Positions 54,646 through 62,639 of a DNA stretch of 64,000 nucleotides are shown piece by piece. The notes under the pieces were generated by a model, which worked only from the letters and a program-made list of their open reading frames with translations, was not told the DNA's origin and made no database searches. This DNA is from an uncultured Pelagibacteraceae bacterium (GTDB lineage: Bacteria > Pseudomonadota > Alphaproteobacteria > Pelagibacterales > Pelagibacteraceae). Position numbers and translations under genes: made by a program. Position 1 is the first letter of the stretch; every line of letters begins with the position of its first letter. The stretch lies in NCBI GenBank assembly GCA_902546085.1, contig CACCIO010000002.1, positions 1 to 64,000 on the forward strand. The letters are read 5' to 3'.

Positions 54646-56241
54646 ATGAATAATTTTGATTATATTATTATTGGCGCTGGATCAGCTGGATGTGTTCTTG
54701 CTAACAGAATTTCATCCAACCCTAAGAATAAAGTCTTACTTTTAGAGGCAGGTGGTAAAGATACTAATCCCTGGATACATATTCCTGGGGGGTATTTTAA
54801 AACAATGCATAATCCTGAGACAGATTGGTGTTTTAACACAGAGGAGGAGCCTTTCTGTGATAATAGAAAGATGACTTACCCAAGAGGAAAAACACTTGGA
54901 GGTAGTTCTTCTATTAATGGAATGCTTTATATTCGAGGGCAATCAAATGATTATAATTATTGGAGACAATTAGGAAATGTAGGCTGGTCGTGGGATGATG
55001 TACTTCCTTATTTTAAAAAGTCTGAGGATTTTCAATTTGGAAAAAATGAATTTCATGGTTCTGGTGGACCTTTAAAGGTAGAAAAAATTAGATCTACATT
55101 CAAAGTTTTAGACTTGTTTTTAGAAGCTGCAGAGGAATTTGGATATAAAAAAACTGATGATTTTAATAATGGTGATAATGAGGGAATGGGATATTTTCCT
55201 TTAACAGTAAAAAATGGTTTTAGATGTAGTACAGCAGTTGGATATTTAAATCCTGTAAAAAGTAGAAGTAATTTAAAAATAATAACCAAGGCTCATATCA
55301 AAAATATTGAATTTGAAAATAAAATTGCCAAAAAAGTAAATTTTTGGACTGGCGATAAGTTAAATACCGTTGAAGCAAATAGTGAAATCATTTTAAGTGC
55401 TGGTACTATTGGATCTCCACATATTCTCCAAGCCTCAGGTTTAGGGCCAGCTAAATTATTAAAAGATAACGGTATTGAAGTACTAATGGATAATAAAAAT
55501 ATAGGCCAAAACTTAACTGACCACCTAATGTTAAGACCTGTATATAAGATAAAAAATTTAGAAACATTAAATGATATTTATTATAGCTTTACTAAAAAAA
55601 TATTTACTGGATTAAAATTTTTCTTAACACGAACTGGTCCTCTTACAGTTGGCGCTAGTTATTTGTGTGGTTTCGTAAAGAGTGATCCACATTTAGAAAC
55701 TCCTAACTTACAATTTCATGTTTCTCCTGCTAGTACAGATCTCTTAGGAAAATCATCTTTACACAAATTTCCTGCTTTCACACCAACCATTACTAATGTA
55801 AGACCTACTAGCAGAGGATCTATTGAACTTAAATCCTTCGATACAAGAATTCCTCCAAAGATTAAAATGAATTATCTATCTACGGATGAAGATAGAGAAA
55901 TAGCAGGTAAGTCTCTTAAAATAGTAAGAAAAATAGTTATGGAGTCCAAAGCCTATAAAGATTATGGACCAGAAGAATTAAGACCAGGCATAAATATTAC
56001 TGACAATGAGCAGTTAGCTGTTGAAGCGGGAAAATATGCTAATACAATTTTCCATCCTGTTAGTACTTGCAGGATGGGTAAAGATGAAAATGCAGTAGTG
56101 TCTGATCAGTTAAAGGTTCACGGAGTCAAAAACTTAAGAGTGATTGATGCGTCAGTGATGCCTTATATCACCTCAGGAAATACTAATGCTCCAACAATAA
56201 TGATTGCAGAAAAAGGTGCTGACATGATACTACAACAGTAA
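54646..56241 (+). CDS. GMC-family FAD oxidoreductase (choline/alcohol dehydrogenase-like)
   Basis: The 531-residue flavoenzyme starts with the FAD-binding IIGAGSAGCVLANRIS (about 7-22) and has the GMC signatures GKTLGGSSSINGMLYIRG near 83-100 and SAGTIGSPHILQASGLGP near 248. The C-terminal active-site His is in HPVSTCRMGKDE near 467, followed by DASVMPYITSGNTNAPT. It resembles BetA-like proteins, but betaine-operon partners are missing, so the substrate (an alcohol) stays open. The next gene starts on its last base. Confidence 0.92.
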   Translation: MNNFDYIIIGAGSAGCVLANRISSNPKNKVLLLEAGGKDTNPWIHIPGGYFKTMHNPETDWCFNTEEEPFCDNRKMTYPRGKTLGGSSSINGMLYIRGQSNDYNYWRQLGNVGWSWDDVLPYFKKSEDFQFGKNEFHGSGGPLKVEKIRSTFKVLDLFLEAAEEFGYKKTDDFNNGDNEGMGYFPLTVKNGFRCSTAVGYLNPVKSRSNLKIITKAHIKNIEFENKIAKKVNFWTGDKLNTVEANSEIILSAGTIGSPHILQASGLGPAKLLKDNGIEVLMDNKNIGQNLTDHLMLRPVYKIKNLETLNDIYYSFTKKIFTGLKFFLTRTGPLTVGASYLCGFVKSDPHLETPNLQFHVSPASTDLLGKSSLHKFPAFTPTITNVRPTSRGSIELKSFDTRIPPKIKMNYLSTDEDREIAGKSLKIVRKIVMESKAYKDYGPEELRPGINITDNEQLAVEAGKYANTIFHPVSTCRMGKDENAVVSDQLKVHGVKNLRVIDASVMPYITSGNTNAPTIMIAEKGADMILQQ

Positions 56242-56834
56242 TGTTTGCAGAATTTTTTACACCTGAACAAATAGCAATAGTAACTCAAATAATTCTTATT
56301 GATTTAGTTTTAGCGGGTGACAACGCAATAATAATTGGAATGGTTGCATCTAAATTTCCAGTCGAACAAAGAAAAAAAGTAATTTTTTGGGGAATCGGTG
56401 GTGCTGTAATTTTAAGAATAATACTGACCCTACTTACAGCTTATCTACTGCAAATCACCGGATTAAGATTAATTGGTGGATTGTTGTTACTTTATATTGT
56501 TTACAAGCTTTATGTAGACGTAATTAAAGGTTCAGAAAAAGAGGAGGATGTAAAAGTAGATAATTCAAGTTTTCTTAAAGCAATTTGGACTGTTTTACTG
56601 GCAGATTTTACAATGAGTTTAGATAATGTTTTAGGTGTTGCCGGTGCAGCTGGTGATCACTATGGACTTCTTGTTTTTGGGTTAGTTTTATCAATTGTTT
56701 TAATGGCAACTGCAGCAACTTTAATTTCAGGATGGATTAAAAAATATAGGTGGATAGCTTGGCTTGGATTATTAGCTATTTTAATTGTAGCTGTTGAGTT
56801 GATTTACACAGATATTAAAATATTATTCATTTAA
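56241..56834 (+). CDS. TerC/YjbE-family integral membrane protein
   Basis: The 197-residue protein has about six membrane helices and the two acidic repeats of the TerC/YjbE group: LVLAGDNAIIIGMVA near 22-36 and ADFTMSLDNVLGVAGAAGD near 118-136. The Asp/Asn pairs in the membrane are thought to bind metal ions; family members are linked to manganese export. It overlaps the GMC stop and the next start by one base each, so it is tightly coupled to genes of apparently different function. Confidence 0.88.
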   Translation: MFAEFFTPEQIAIVTQIILIDLVLAGDNAIIIGMVASKFPVEQRKKVIFWGIGGAVILRIILTLLTAYLLQITGLRLIGGLLLLYIVYKLYVDVIKGSEKEEDVKVDNSSFLKAIWTVLLADFTMSLDNVLGVAGAAGDHYGLLVFGLVLSIVLMATAATLISGWIKKYRWIAWLGLLAILIVAVELIYTDIKILFI

Positions 56835-57592
56835 TGTATCTTCAAAAAATAAATCTAAAAAACAGATATGCATTAGTTACAGGCGCAGGCAAAGGACTAG
56901 GAAGAGCATGTTCAATTGCATTAGCTGAAGCAGGTGCAACAGTAATTGCTTTAAGCAGAACATCTTCGGATCTTAATAAATTAGAAAAGGATATAAAAAA
57001 AGTTAAAGGTAAAATTATTAAGGTTCCATGCGATGTAATGAATTATGAAGATTTAAAACAAAAATTAGATAAAATAAAAATTATTGATGTGTTAGTAAAT
57101 AATGCTGGAACTAATATTCCAGAGCCCTTTGAAAAAATTAAACAAAAAAGTATGAATTACCTAGTAGATTTAAATCTCAAGGCAGCATTTAATGTGGCAC
57201 AACTTGTTGTAAAAAAAATGCTAAAAAATAAAAAAAGACCTGGATCAATTATAAATATGTCATCTCAACTAGGTCACGTTGGTATGGTTGGTAGAAACGT
57301 ATATAATATGACTAAATTTGGAATTGAAGGGTTGACCAAAGGAATGGGCGTCGAATTAGCTAAAAAAAAAATCAGGGTGAACACAGTAGCACCTACTTTT
57401 GTTGAAACACCTATGGTTAAAAACTTTTTTAAAAACAAAAAATTTAAAAAATTAGCCCTTGGTAATATCCCAATGGGAAAAGCGGCTACCGAAAGTGATG
57501 TTGCTACAACAGTATGTTTTTTGGCATCCTCAGCATCATCAATGATAACAGGAACATCAATAATTATAGATGGTGGATGGACAGCTCAATAA
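56834..57592 (+). CDS. Short-chain dehydrogenase/reductase
   Basis: The 252-residue SDR has the cofactor motif VTGAGKGLGRACSIALAEAG near 15-34, LVNNAGTNIPEP near 87, catalytic Ser in INMSSQLGHVGM, and Tyr/Lys in YNMTKFGIEGLTKG near 155-168. SRTSSDL at the end of strand 2 suggests NADP preference. It ends with TGTSIIIDGGWTAQ, standard for 3-oxoacyl-ACP reductase-like and gluconate dehydrogenase-like members. Substrate unknown; its neighbour GMC oxidase makes an alcohol/aldehyde route possible. Confidence 0.9.
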   Translation: MYLQKINLKNRYALVTGAGKGLGRACSIALAEAGATVIALSRTSSDLNKLEKDIKKVKGKIIKVPCDVMNYEDLKQKLDKIKIIDVLVNNAGTNIPEPFEKIKQKSMNYLVDLNLKAAFNVAQLVVKKMLKNKKRPGSIINMSSQLGHVGMVGRNVYNMTKFGIEGLTKGMGVELAKKKIRVNTVAPTFVETPMVKNFFKNKKFKKLALGNIPMGKAATESDVATTVCFLASSASSMITGTSIIIDGGWTAQ

Positions 57593-58377
57593 TTTATAGA
57601 TTTTTTTTTGTTTTTTTAATTTTTATATCCCCAGTTAAAGCTATTGAATTCCAAGGTAAATTTCTACAAGGTCATTTTATATTAGGTAAAACTGATCCTA
57701 ATGCTAAAATTTTGGTAGGAAAAAAAGAGGTTAAAGTTTCAAAAGATGGTTTTTTTGTTTTTGGTATTGATCGAGATCAAAAATATGACCTAACATTTAC
57801 AAAAACTATTAATGGAAAAAAATCAATTACTACAAAAAAAGTTTTAAAGAGGAAATATAATATTCAAAGAATAGATGGTTTAGCAGAAAGTAAAGTCACC
57901 CCACCCGAGTCTGTTTATAAAAGAATTAAAAAAGAAAATAATGCAATTGGAGAAGCAAGAGCAATTAATTCAGATCTACAATTTTTTAAAGAAAAATTTA
58001 TTATGCCAGTTGAAGGTATAATCAGTGGTGTTTATGGTAGCCAAAGAATTTTAAATGGTAAACCAAGATGGCCCCATTATGGAATTGATATTGCAGCTAA
58101 ACAAGGTACCATGATTAAGTCATCTGGTTCAGGTGTGGTTACAATGGCTGAAGATGATTTATATTATACGGGGGGGACAGTTATAATGGATCATGGTCAT
58201 GGAATATCAACAATATATTCTCACTTAGAAAATATATTGGTCTCAGTTGGTGACGAAATTAATCAAGGAGATATAATAGGAACTGTAGGATCAACAGGAA
58301 GATCTACAGGACCTCATCTAGATTTTAGAATAAATTGGTTTCAAACAAGATTGGATCCAATGTCTGTCTTAAAGTAA
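57577..58377 (+). CDS. Exported M23-family peptidase-like protein
   Basis: The 266-residue protein starts with a signal peptide (IIYRFFFVFLIFISPVKA) using ATG 57577; an upstream ATG would lie deep in the SDR gene. The C-terminal LytM/M23 domain has HYGIDIAAKQGT near 167 (zinc-binding His and Asp) and HGHGISTIYSHLE near 207. The last motif reads GPHLDFRINWF, where the usual zinc-binding His of HxH is Asp. Such proteins cut peptidoglycan or, when altered, activate other hydrolases. It overlaps the SDR stop by 16 bases. Confidence 0.88.
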   Translation: MDSSIIYRFFFVFLIFISPVKAIEFQGKFLQGHFILGKTDPNAKILVGKKEVKVSKDGFFVFGIDRDQKYDLTFTKTINGKKSITTKKVLKRKYNIQRIDGLAESKVTPPESVYKRIKKENNAIGEARAINSDLQFFKEKFIMPVEGIISGVYGSQRILNGKPRWPHYGIDIAAKQGTMIKSSGSGVVTMAEDDLYYTGGTVIMDHGHGISTIYSHLENILVSVGDEINQGDIIGTVGSTGRSTGPHLDFRINWFQTRLDPMSVLK

Positions 58378-58396
58378 CTAATTTAACAAAATAGAA

Positions 58397-59257
58397 ATGA
58401 ATAATAAATCAAAAGAAATAATAGGAATTATTTTTGGTATAATTGCTTACTTTTCATTTTCAATTCTAGATGCAATTCAGAAAACAGCCATAATACATTA
58501 CTCTATATTTCAGTTATTATTTATTAAATATACATTTGTACTTTTGTTAAGCCTAATAGAAGCAAAAAGAGCTAACAATAATAATTTTTATAAGTCTAAT
58601 AATTTAAAACTTCAAATTATCAGAAGTTTATTATCAATTTTAGAGTCTGGTTTTTTTGTTTTATCTTTTAAATATTTATCTTTAGCGAATGCTCATAGCA
58701 TAGGAGCGTTAGCTCCTATCATTATAGTTGTATTGTCAGTATTCATTTTGAATGAGAAAGTCTCAATAAAAACATGGATAGCAATTTTTGTTGGTTTCAT
58801 TGGAGTATTGATAATAATTAGACCTGCATCTGATGTATTTAACGTAAATTCTTTCATTCCATTATTGGCTGCATTTTTTCTTGGTCTTTATCAAATAGCT
58901 ACAAAGAAAATGAATGAATATGATGCCCCAGAAGTATCTTTATTCTATTCCTCTTTAGTTGGAATTTTAATCACTTCAATAATAGCATTCAATTTTTGGC
59001 AACCAGTAGATGTTAAATCTCTATATATTTTTGTAGCAATTGGTTTATTTTTTTCATTAGGTATTTATTTTCAAATATTAGCCTTAAAGAACGCAAGAGC
59101 TAGCATAATTCAACCATTCCATTACACTTTAATTTTTTGGGCAATAATTTTTGGATTTTTCTTTTACGATGATATTCCAGATTTATTTACTATTATTGGT
59201 GCAATAATAATTACAACTTCAGGAATATTTGTTATTAATCAGAAATCAAAAAAATAA
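58397..59257 (+). CDS. EamA/DMT-family membrane transporter
   Basis: This 286-residue protein has ten predicted membrane helices in two EamA repeats (about 8-140 and 150-280). Family marks are ALAPIIIVVLSVFILNEKVSIKTW near 100-123 and the second-half equivalent ALKNARASIIQPFHYT. Members export metabolites or amino acids, but the substrate is unknown. It lies 19 bases after the M23 gene, and the next gene begins 13 bases downstream. Confidence 0.88.
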   Translation: MNNKSKEIIGIIFGIIAYFSFSILDAIQKTAIIHYSIFQLLFIKYTFVLLLSLIEAKRANNNNFYKSNNLKLQIIRSLLSILESGFFVLSFKYLSLANAHSIGALAPIIIVVLSVFILNEKVSIKTWIAIFVGFIGVLIIIRPASDVFNVNSFIPLLAAFFLGLYQIATKKMNEYDAPEVSLFYSSLVGILITSIIAFNFWQPVDVKSLYIFVAIGLFFSLGIYFQILALKNARASIIQPFHYTLIFWAIIFGFFFYDDIPDLFTIIGAIIITTSGIFVINQKSKK

Positions 59258-59270
59258 ATTAAAAAATATT

Positions 59271-60047
59271 ATGGCAAATACACTTAGAGATAACATTTCA
59301 GACAAATTAGTTAATGCTTTTTTAACAAATAAAATTATTTCACCAATACCAAATAAATTTACAAAAAAATTAACAGAAGCAGATAAATTTAGAAAACTAT
59401 GTGAAAGTAAAATTAAAGATCCAATTATAGGTTTTAAAGCTGGTGGAACAGGATTTCCTCTTATGAAAAAACTTAAAGAAAAAGAGCCTTTTGTTGCTTC
59501 AGTTTTTAGTAGAAATTTAATTAAGAGTGGTAAAAAAGTAAAAATAAATAAATCAACTTTAGGTATTGAACTTGAAGTTTGTTATTTAATTAAAAAATCT
59601 TTTTTTGCATCTAAAGGTAAATTAACTAATAAAAATATAACTAAACATATTTCTCATATGGCTCCTTGTATTGAAGTAGTTGGTTACAGGCAAAAAAGAA
59701 AAGGTATTACCTCATTCGGTGATTTATGCAGTGATTTTGGTGGAAATATAAAATTTTTAATTGGTAAAAAGAAAAAATTTAAAAGAATAAATATAGGAAA
59801 TTTACAGACAAACATTTTTAATAAGAAAGCTTCACAAAGTGTGAACGGTAATACAAATACTGTTTATATAAATCCAATTAACTCTTTAAGATTTGTTTTA
59901 AATAAAGTAAAAAAAAATAAAAAAAATTTAGATAAAAATTTTTATGTTTTTACTGGGTCAACAGTTGGTGTTGTTCCTATATTAAAAAAAGGCACGTATT
60001 CAGGAAAAATAGAAAAACTTGGATCTGTTAAAGCAATCATTTATTAA
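59271..60047 (+). CDS. 2-keto-4-pentenoate hydratase-like protein (FAH superfamily)
   Basis: The 258-residue protein resembles MhpD-type hydratases. GFKAGGT near 57 matches the usual GYKVGAT, GIELEVCYLIKK near 103 carries the metal-binding E-x-E pair, and MAPCIEVVGYR near 139 supplies the third acidic ligand. A late glycine-rich FTGSTVGVVPILKKG ends the domain. These enzymes hydrate 2-keto-4-enoic acids. I use ATG 59271 (MANTLRDN); an upstream start at 59229 lies within the transporter gene. Its stop shares TTAA with the convergent oxidase gene. Confidence 0.78.
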   Translation: MANTLRDNISDKLVNAFLTNKIISPIPNKFTKKLTEADKFRKLCESKIKDPIIGFKAGGTGFPLMKKLKEKEPFVASVFSRNLIKSGKKVKINKSTLGIELEVCYLIKKSFFASKGKLTNKNITKHISHMAPCIEVVGYRQKRKGITSFGDLCSDFGGNIKFLIGKKKKFKRINIGNLQTNIFNKKASQSVNGNTNTVYINPINSLRFVLNKVKKNKKNLDKNFYVFTGSTVGVVPILKKGTYSGKIEKLGSVKAIIY

Positions 60048-61348
60048 ATTTCAGACCTCGCACGTAATCTCTCATAAAACAATCTAGTATTAACACCAAA
60101 GCTTAAAAATGGCTCAGGTGGTAACCATGTTGGTTTACTTCTATATTCAATAGTTTCAATTTCTTTAGAATTTTCACCTATCGCTTTAAGAACAATTTGT
60201 TCACCAAACAATGTTCCAACTCCAATTCCAGATCCGTTATAGCAACCTGCTACAAAAATATTGTTATCAATTTTCTCAAATATTTGAGAACTGTTTCTGG
60301 TTCGAGATACTATACCTGACCAAGAAGATTTAACTATGTCATCGGATAGTTGAGGAAATCTTTTTTTAATTCCAATTTTTTGTATTAAAGATCTTTTTTT
60401 TAAAACTAATTGAGACATTTTCGTTGGGTTATACAGTTCAGCGGTATTTCTTATTAATATTCTTCTATCTTTTGTCATTCTAATTGTAGCACCCATAGGT
60501 CTGACTGGAAGCACACCCCACTCTTTTGGTTTGCCAAGACTTTCAAACTCTTTATCAGTTAATTGTCTCGTCATACTTGCAGTCAGAGTAAGAGGAAAAT
60601 TATAATTTTTTTTAATACCTAAAGATTTTAAATAACCATTTGTAGCAAAAATTATTTTTTTAGTTTTAATTGTTCTATTTTGAAATTCACAATTTATAAA
60701 ATCTTTTTCTTTGTACCATTGTGTTAACAATGTATTTTCATATAATTCAACATTATTAGGTAGTGTATCAATCATTGCTCTTACCAGTTTACCAGGATGT
60801 AATAAAATCCCACCTTTTGTATAAAGACCTGTATTATAAAAACTAGTTCCTAATCTATTAGTTAATTCTACATTGTTTAAAATATAATGCTCACATGCCA
60901 ATTTTTCCAAAATTTTAGAAAAGTTATTCAATATTTTAACGTCCTCTTTTTTTGATGATGCAAAATATTTACCACATTCATTCCAATCACAATCTACTTG
61001 ATGTTCTTTAATGAATTTTTTTACAGATTTGATTCCAAGAGAATAGATATCTACTTTTTTTTTATAATTTTCTAGATCCTTGTTGGATGTAAACCCATCG
61101 TTTAATGTTGTATCGACTAAATAACCAGAGTTCCTACTACTAGCTCCTTCTCCTGCTAATTGTGCATCAACGATAATAATTTTCTCTCTAGGAAAAATTT
61201 CTCCAAGCTTTCTGGCTGCGGATAATCCAGTAAAACCAGCACCAACTACAAGCCAGTTGACACTTAAATCATTTTTTAAGGATTTAGTATTTTCTCTAAA
61301 ATTAAGATCATTTATCCAGCTACAAAAATTATCATTAATTAATTCCAT
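60044..61348 (-). CDS. FAD-dependent amine/D-amino-acid oxidase family protein (PuuB/OrdL-like)
   Basis: The 434-residue DAO-family flavoprotein has the FAD dinucleotide motif WLVVGAGFTGLSAARKLGE near 32-50 and GASSRNSGYLVD near 70. The segment LHPGKLVRAMIDTL, the IFATNGY motif, and the C-terminal GCYNGSGIGVGTLFGE follow. The pattern resembles gamma-glutamylputrescine oxidoreductases (PuuB/OrdL), but no put or puu partner is nearby, so substrate is uncertain. It shares TTAA stop bases with the hydratase-like gene. Confidence 0.88.
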   Translation of the reverse strand: MELINDNFCSWINDLNFRENTKSLKNDLSVNWLVVGAGFTGLSAARKLGEIFPREKIIIVDAQLAGEGASSRNSGYLVDTTLNDGFTSNKDLENYKKKVDIYSLGIKSVKKFIKEHQVDCDWNECGKYFASSKKEDVKILNNFSKILEKLACEHYILNNVELTNRLGTSFYNTGLYTKGGILLHPGKLVRAMIDTLPNNVELYENTLLTQWYKEKDFINCEFQNRTIKTKKIIFATNGYLKSLGIKKNYNFPLTLTASMTRQLTDKEFESLGKPKEWGVLPVRPMGATIRMTKDRRILIRNTAELYNPTKMSQLVLKKRSLIQKIGIKKRFPQLSDDIVKSSWSGIVSRTRNSSQIFEKIDNNIFVAGCYNGSGIGVGTLFGEQIVLKAIGENSKEIETIEYRSKPTWLPPEPFLSFGVNTRLFYERLRARSEI

Positions 61349-61436
61349 TAATTTTATAAGATTAAAATTGTATAAACTTATGATAAATAGTTTTGTTGAA
61401 AATAAATTAATTTAAAGTTTAAGCAACAACAAATTG

Positions 61437-62639
61437 ATGAAAACTTTTCTAACATATTCAAAAATCACTATTTTAAGTATAATTTTGTCTATTTATCTTT
61501 TTCAAATTTTTTTAACAATTAAATACTCTGGTTCATTAGGTGAAATTTCAAAGAAAATTAGTTTATATGAAAATAGCACTGGAAATAAATATGACAGAAG
61601 AACTAAATTTGAGGTTTATAACGAATTAAAAAAAACAAATGATGATATTACAGTTATTATGTCTCCATCTTTTGGATTAGAATATTTTGGACAACAGCAT
61701 TTGAATGACAATTTATTTCCATTATCTGGATTTTCTAATAAAAAAACCATCAATTGTAATGAAAATGGATATTATTCAATTTTTCAAAGTGATCGGTTTG
61801 GATTTAACAACCCAGACAATGAGTGGGATAGTGAAGAAATTGAATTCCTTTTAGTTGGAGACTCCTTTACAATGGGAAGTTGTGTAAACAGACCCCATGA
61901 TATTGCCTCAAAACTAAGGCTATTATCAAATAAAAATGTTTTAAATTTAGGATACGTAGCAAATGGTCCTTTATTTCAGTATGCAACTTTAAGAGAATAT
62001 TTAGATAAAAATGTAAAAAATATAATCTGGCTGTATTATGAAAATGATATTTTTAACTTAGACAGAGACTTACAATCAAAAATTTTATTAAAGTATTTAA
62101 AAAATAAAAATTTTTCACAAAAACTAAAATTTAAACAAAATAAAATTGATAATTCTTTAAATGAGTTTTTAAGTAAAGTTGAAGCCTTAGAAGCAAAAAA
62201 ACAATTAACTGATAAAAAAGAAAAAAATTCAATAATTTATAAAATTGAAAAATTTATAACTTTAAAGAACATAAGAGAATTATTTTTAGACAAGTATTTT
62301 AAATCATACAATATTCAAAAAAAAATTAGACCTGAGTTCGAACAAATCTTATTAAAATCTAAAGAACTAAGTAATAAAAACAACTCAAATTTTTATTTTG
62401 TTTTTTTACCCTCTTACCAAAGATATGCTTATGGTTATGACAAAGACGAAATTTTATATAATGAAATTAAAATTATTGTAGATAAATTAAATATTGAATT
62501 TATTGATATTCATAATGAATTTCTCGCTGGTAAAAAGAATCCTCTTGAATATTTTCCTTTTCAGACTTCAGGCCATTACAATATAGAAGGTTATAAAGAA
62601 GTCTCAAAAATAATTTATAGATTTATTAAAGAAATTTAA
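61437..62639 (+). CDS. Membrane-anchored SGNH-like protein, possible glycan acyl-modifying role
   Basis: The 400-residue protein has one N-terminal membrane helix (about 8-28, SKITILSIILSIYLFQIFL). A globular part follows with an SGNH block I: FLLVGDSFTMGSCVN near 140 (Ser nucleophile in GDSF). VLNLGYVANGPL fits block II/III, WLYYENDIFNL lies where block III Asn is expected, and SGHYNIEGYKEV supplies a late His, but without the usual Asp three residues before it. ATG 61437 is chosen over the preceding TTG. The convergent NodU-type gene hints at polysaccharide work. Confidence 0.68.
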   Translation: MKTFLTYSKITILSIILSIYLFQIFLTIKYSGSLGEISKKISLYENSTGNKYDRRTKFEVYNELKKTNDDITVIMSPSFGLEYFGQQHLNDNLFPLSGFSNKKTINCNENGYYSIFQSDRFGFNNPDNEWDSEEIEFLLVGDSFTMGSCVNRPHDIASKLRLLSNKNVLNLGYVANGPLFQYATLREYLDKNVKNIIWLYYENDIFNLDRDLQSKILLKYLKNKNFSQKLKFKQNKIDNSLNEFLSKVEALEAKKQLTDKKEKNSIIYKIEKFITLKNIRELFLDKYFKSYNIQKKIRPEFEQILLKSKELSNKNNSNFYFVFLPSYQRYAYGYDKDEILYNEIKIIVDKLNIEFIDIHNEFLAGKKNPLEYFPFQTSGHYNIEGYKEVSKIIYRFIKEI

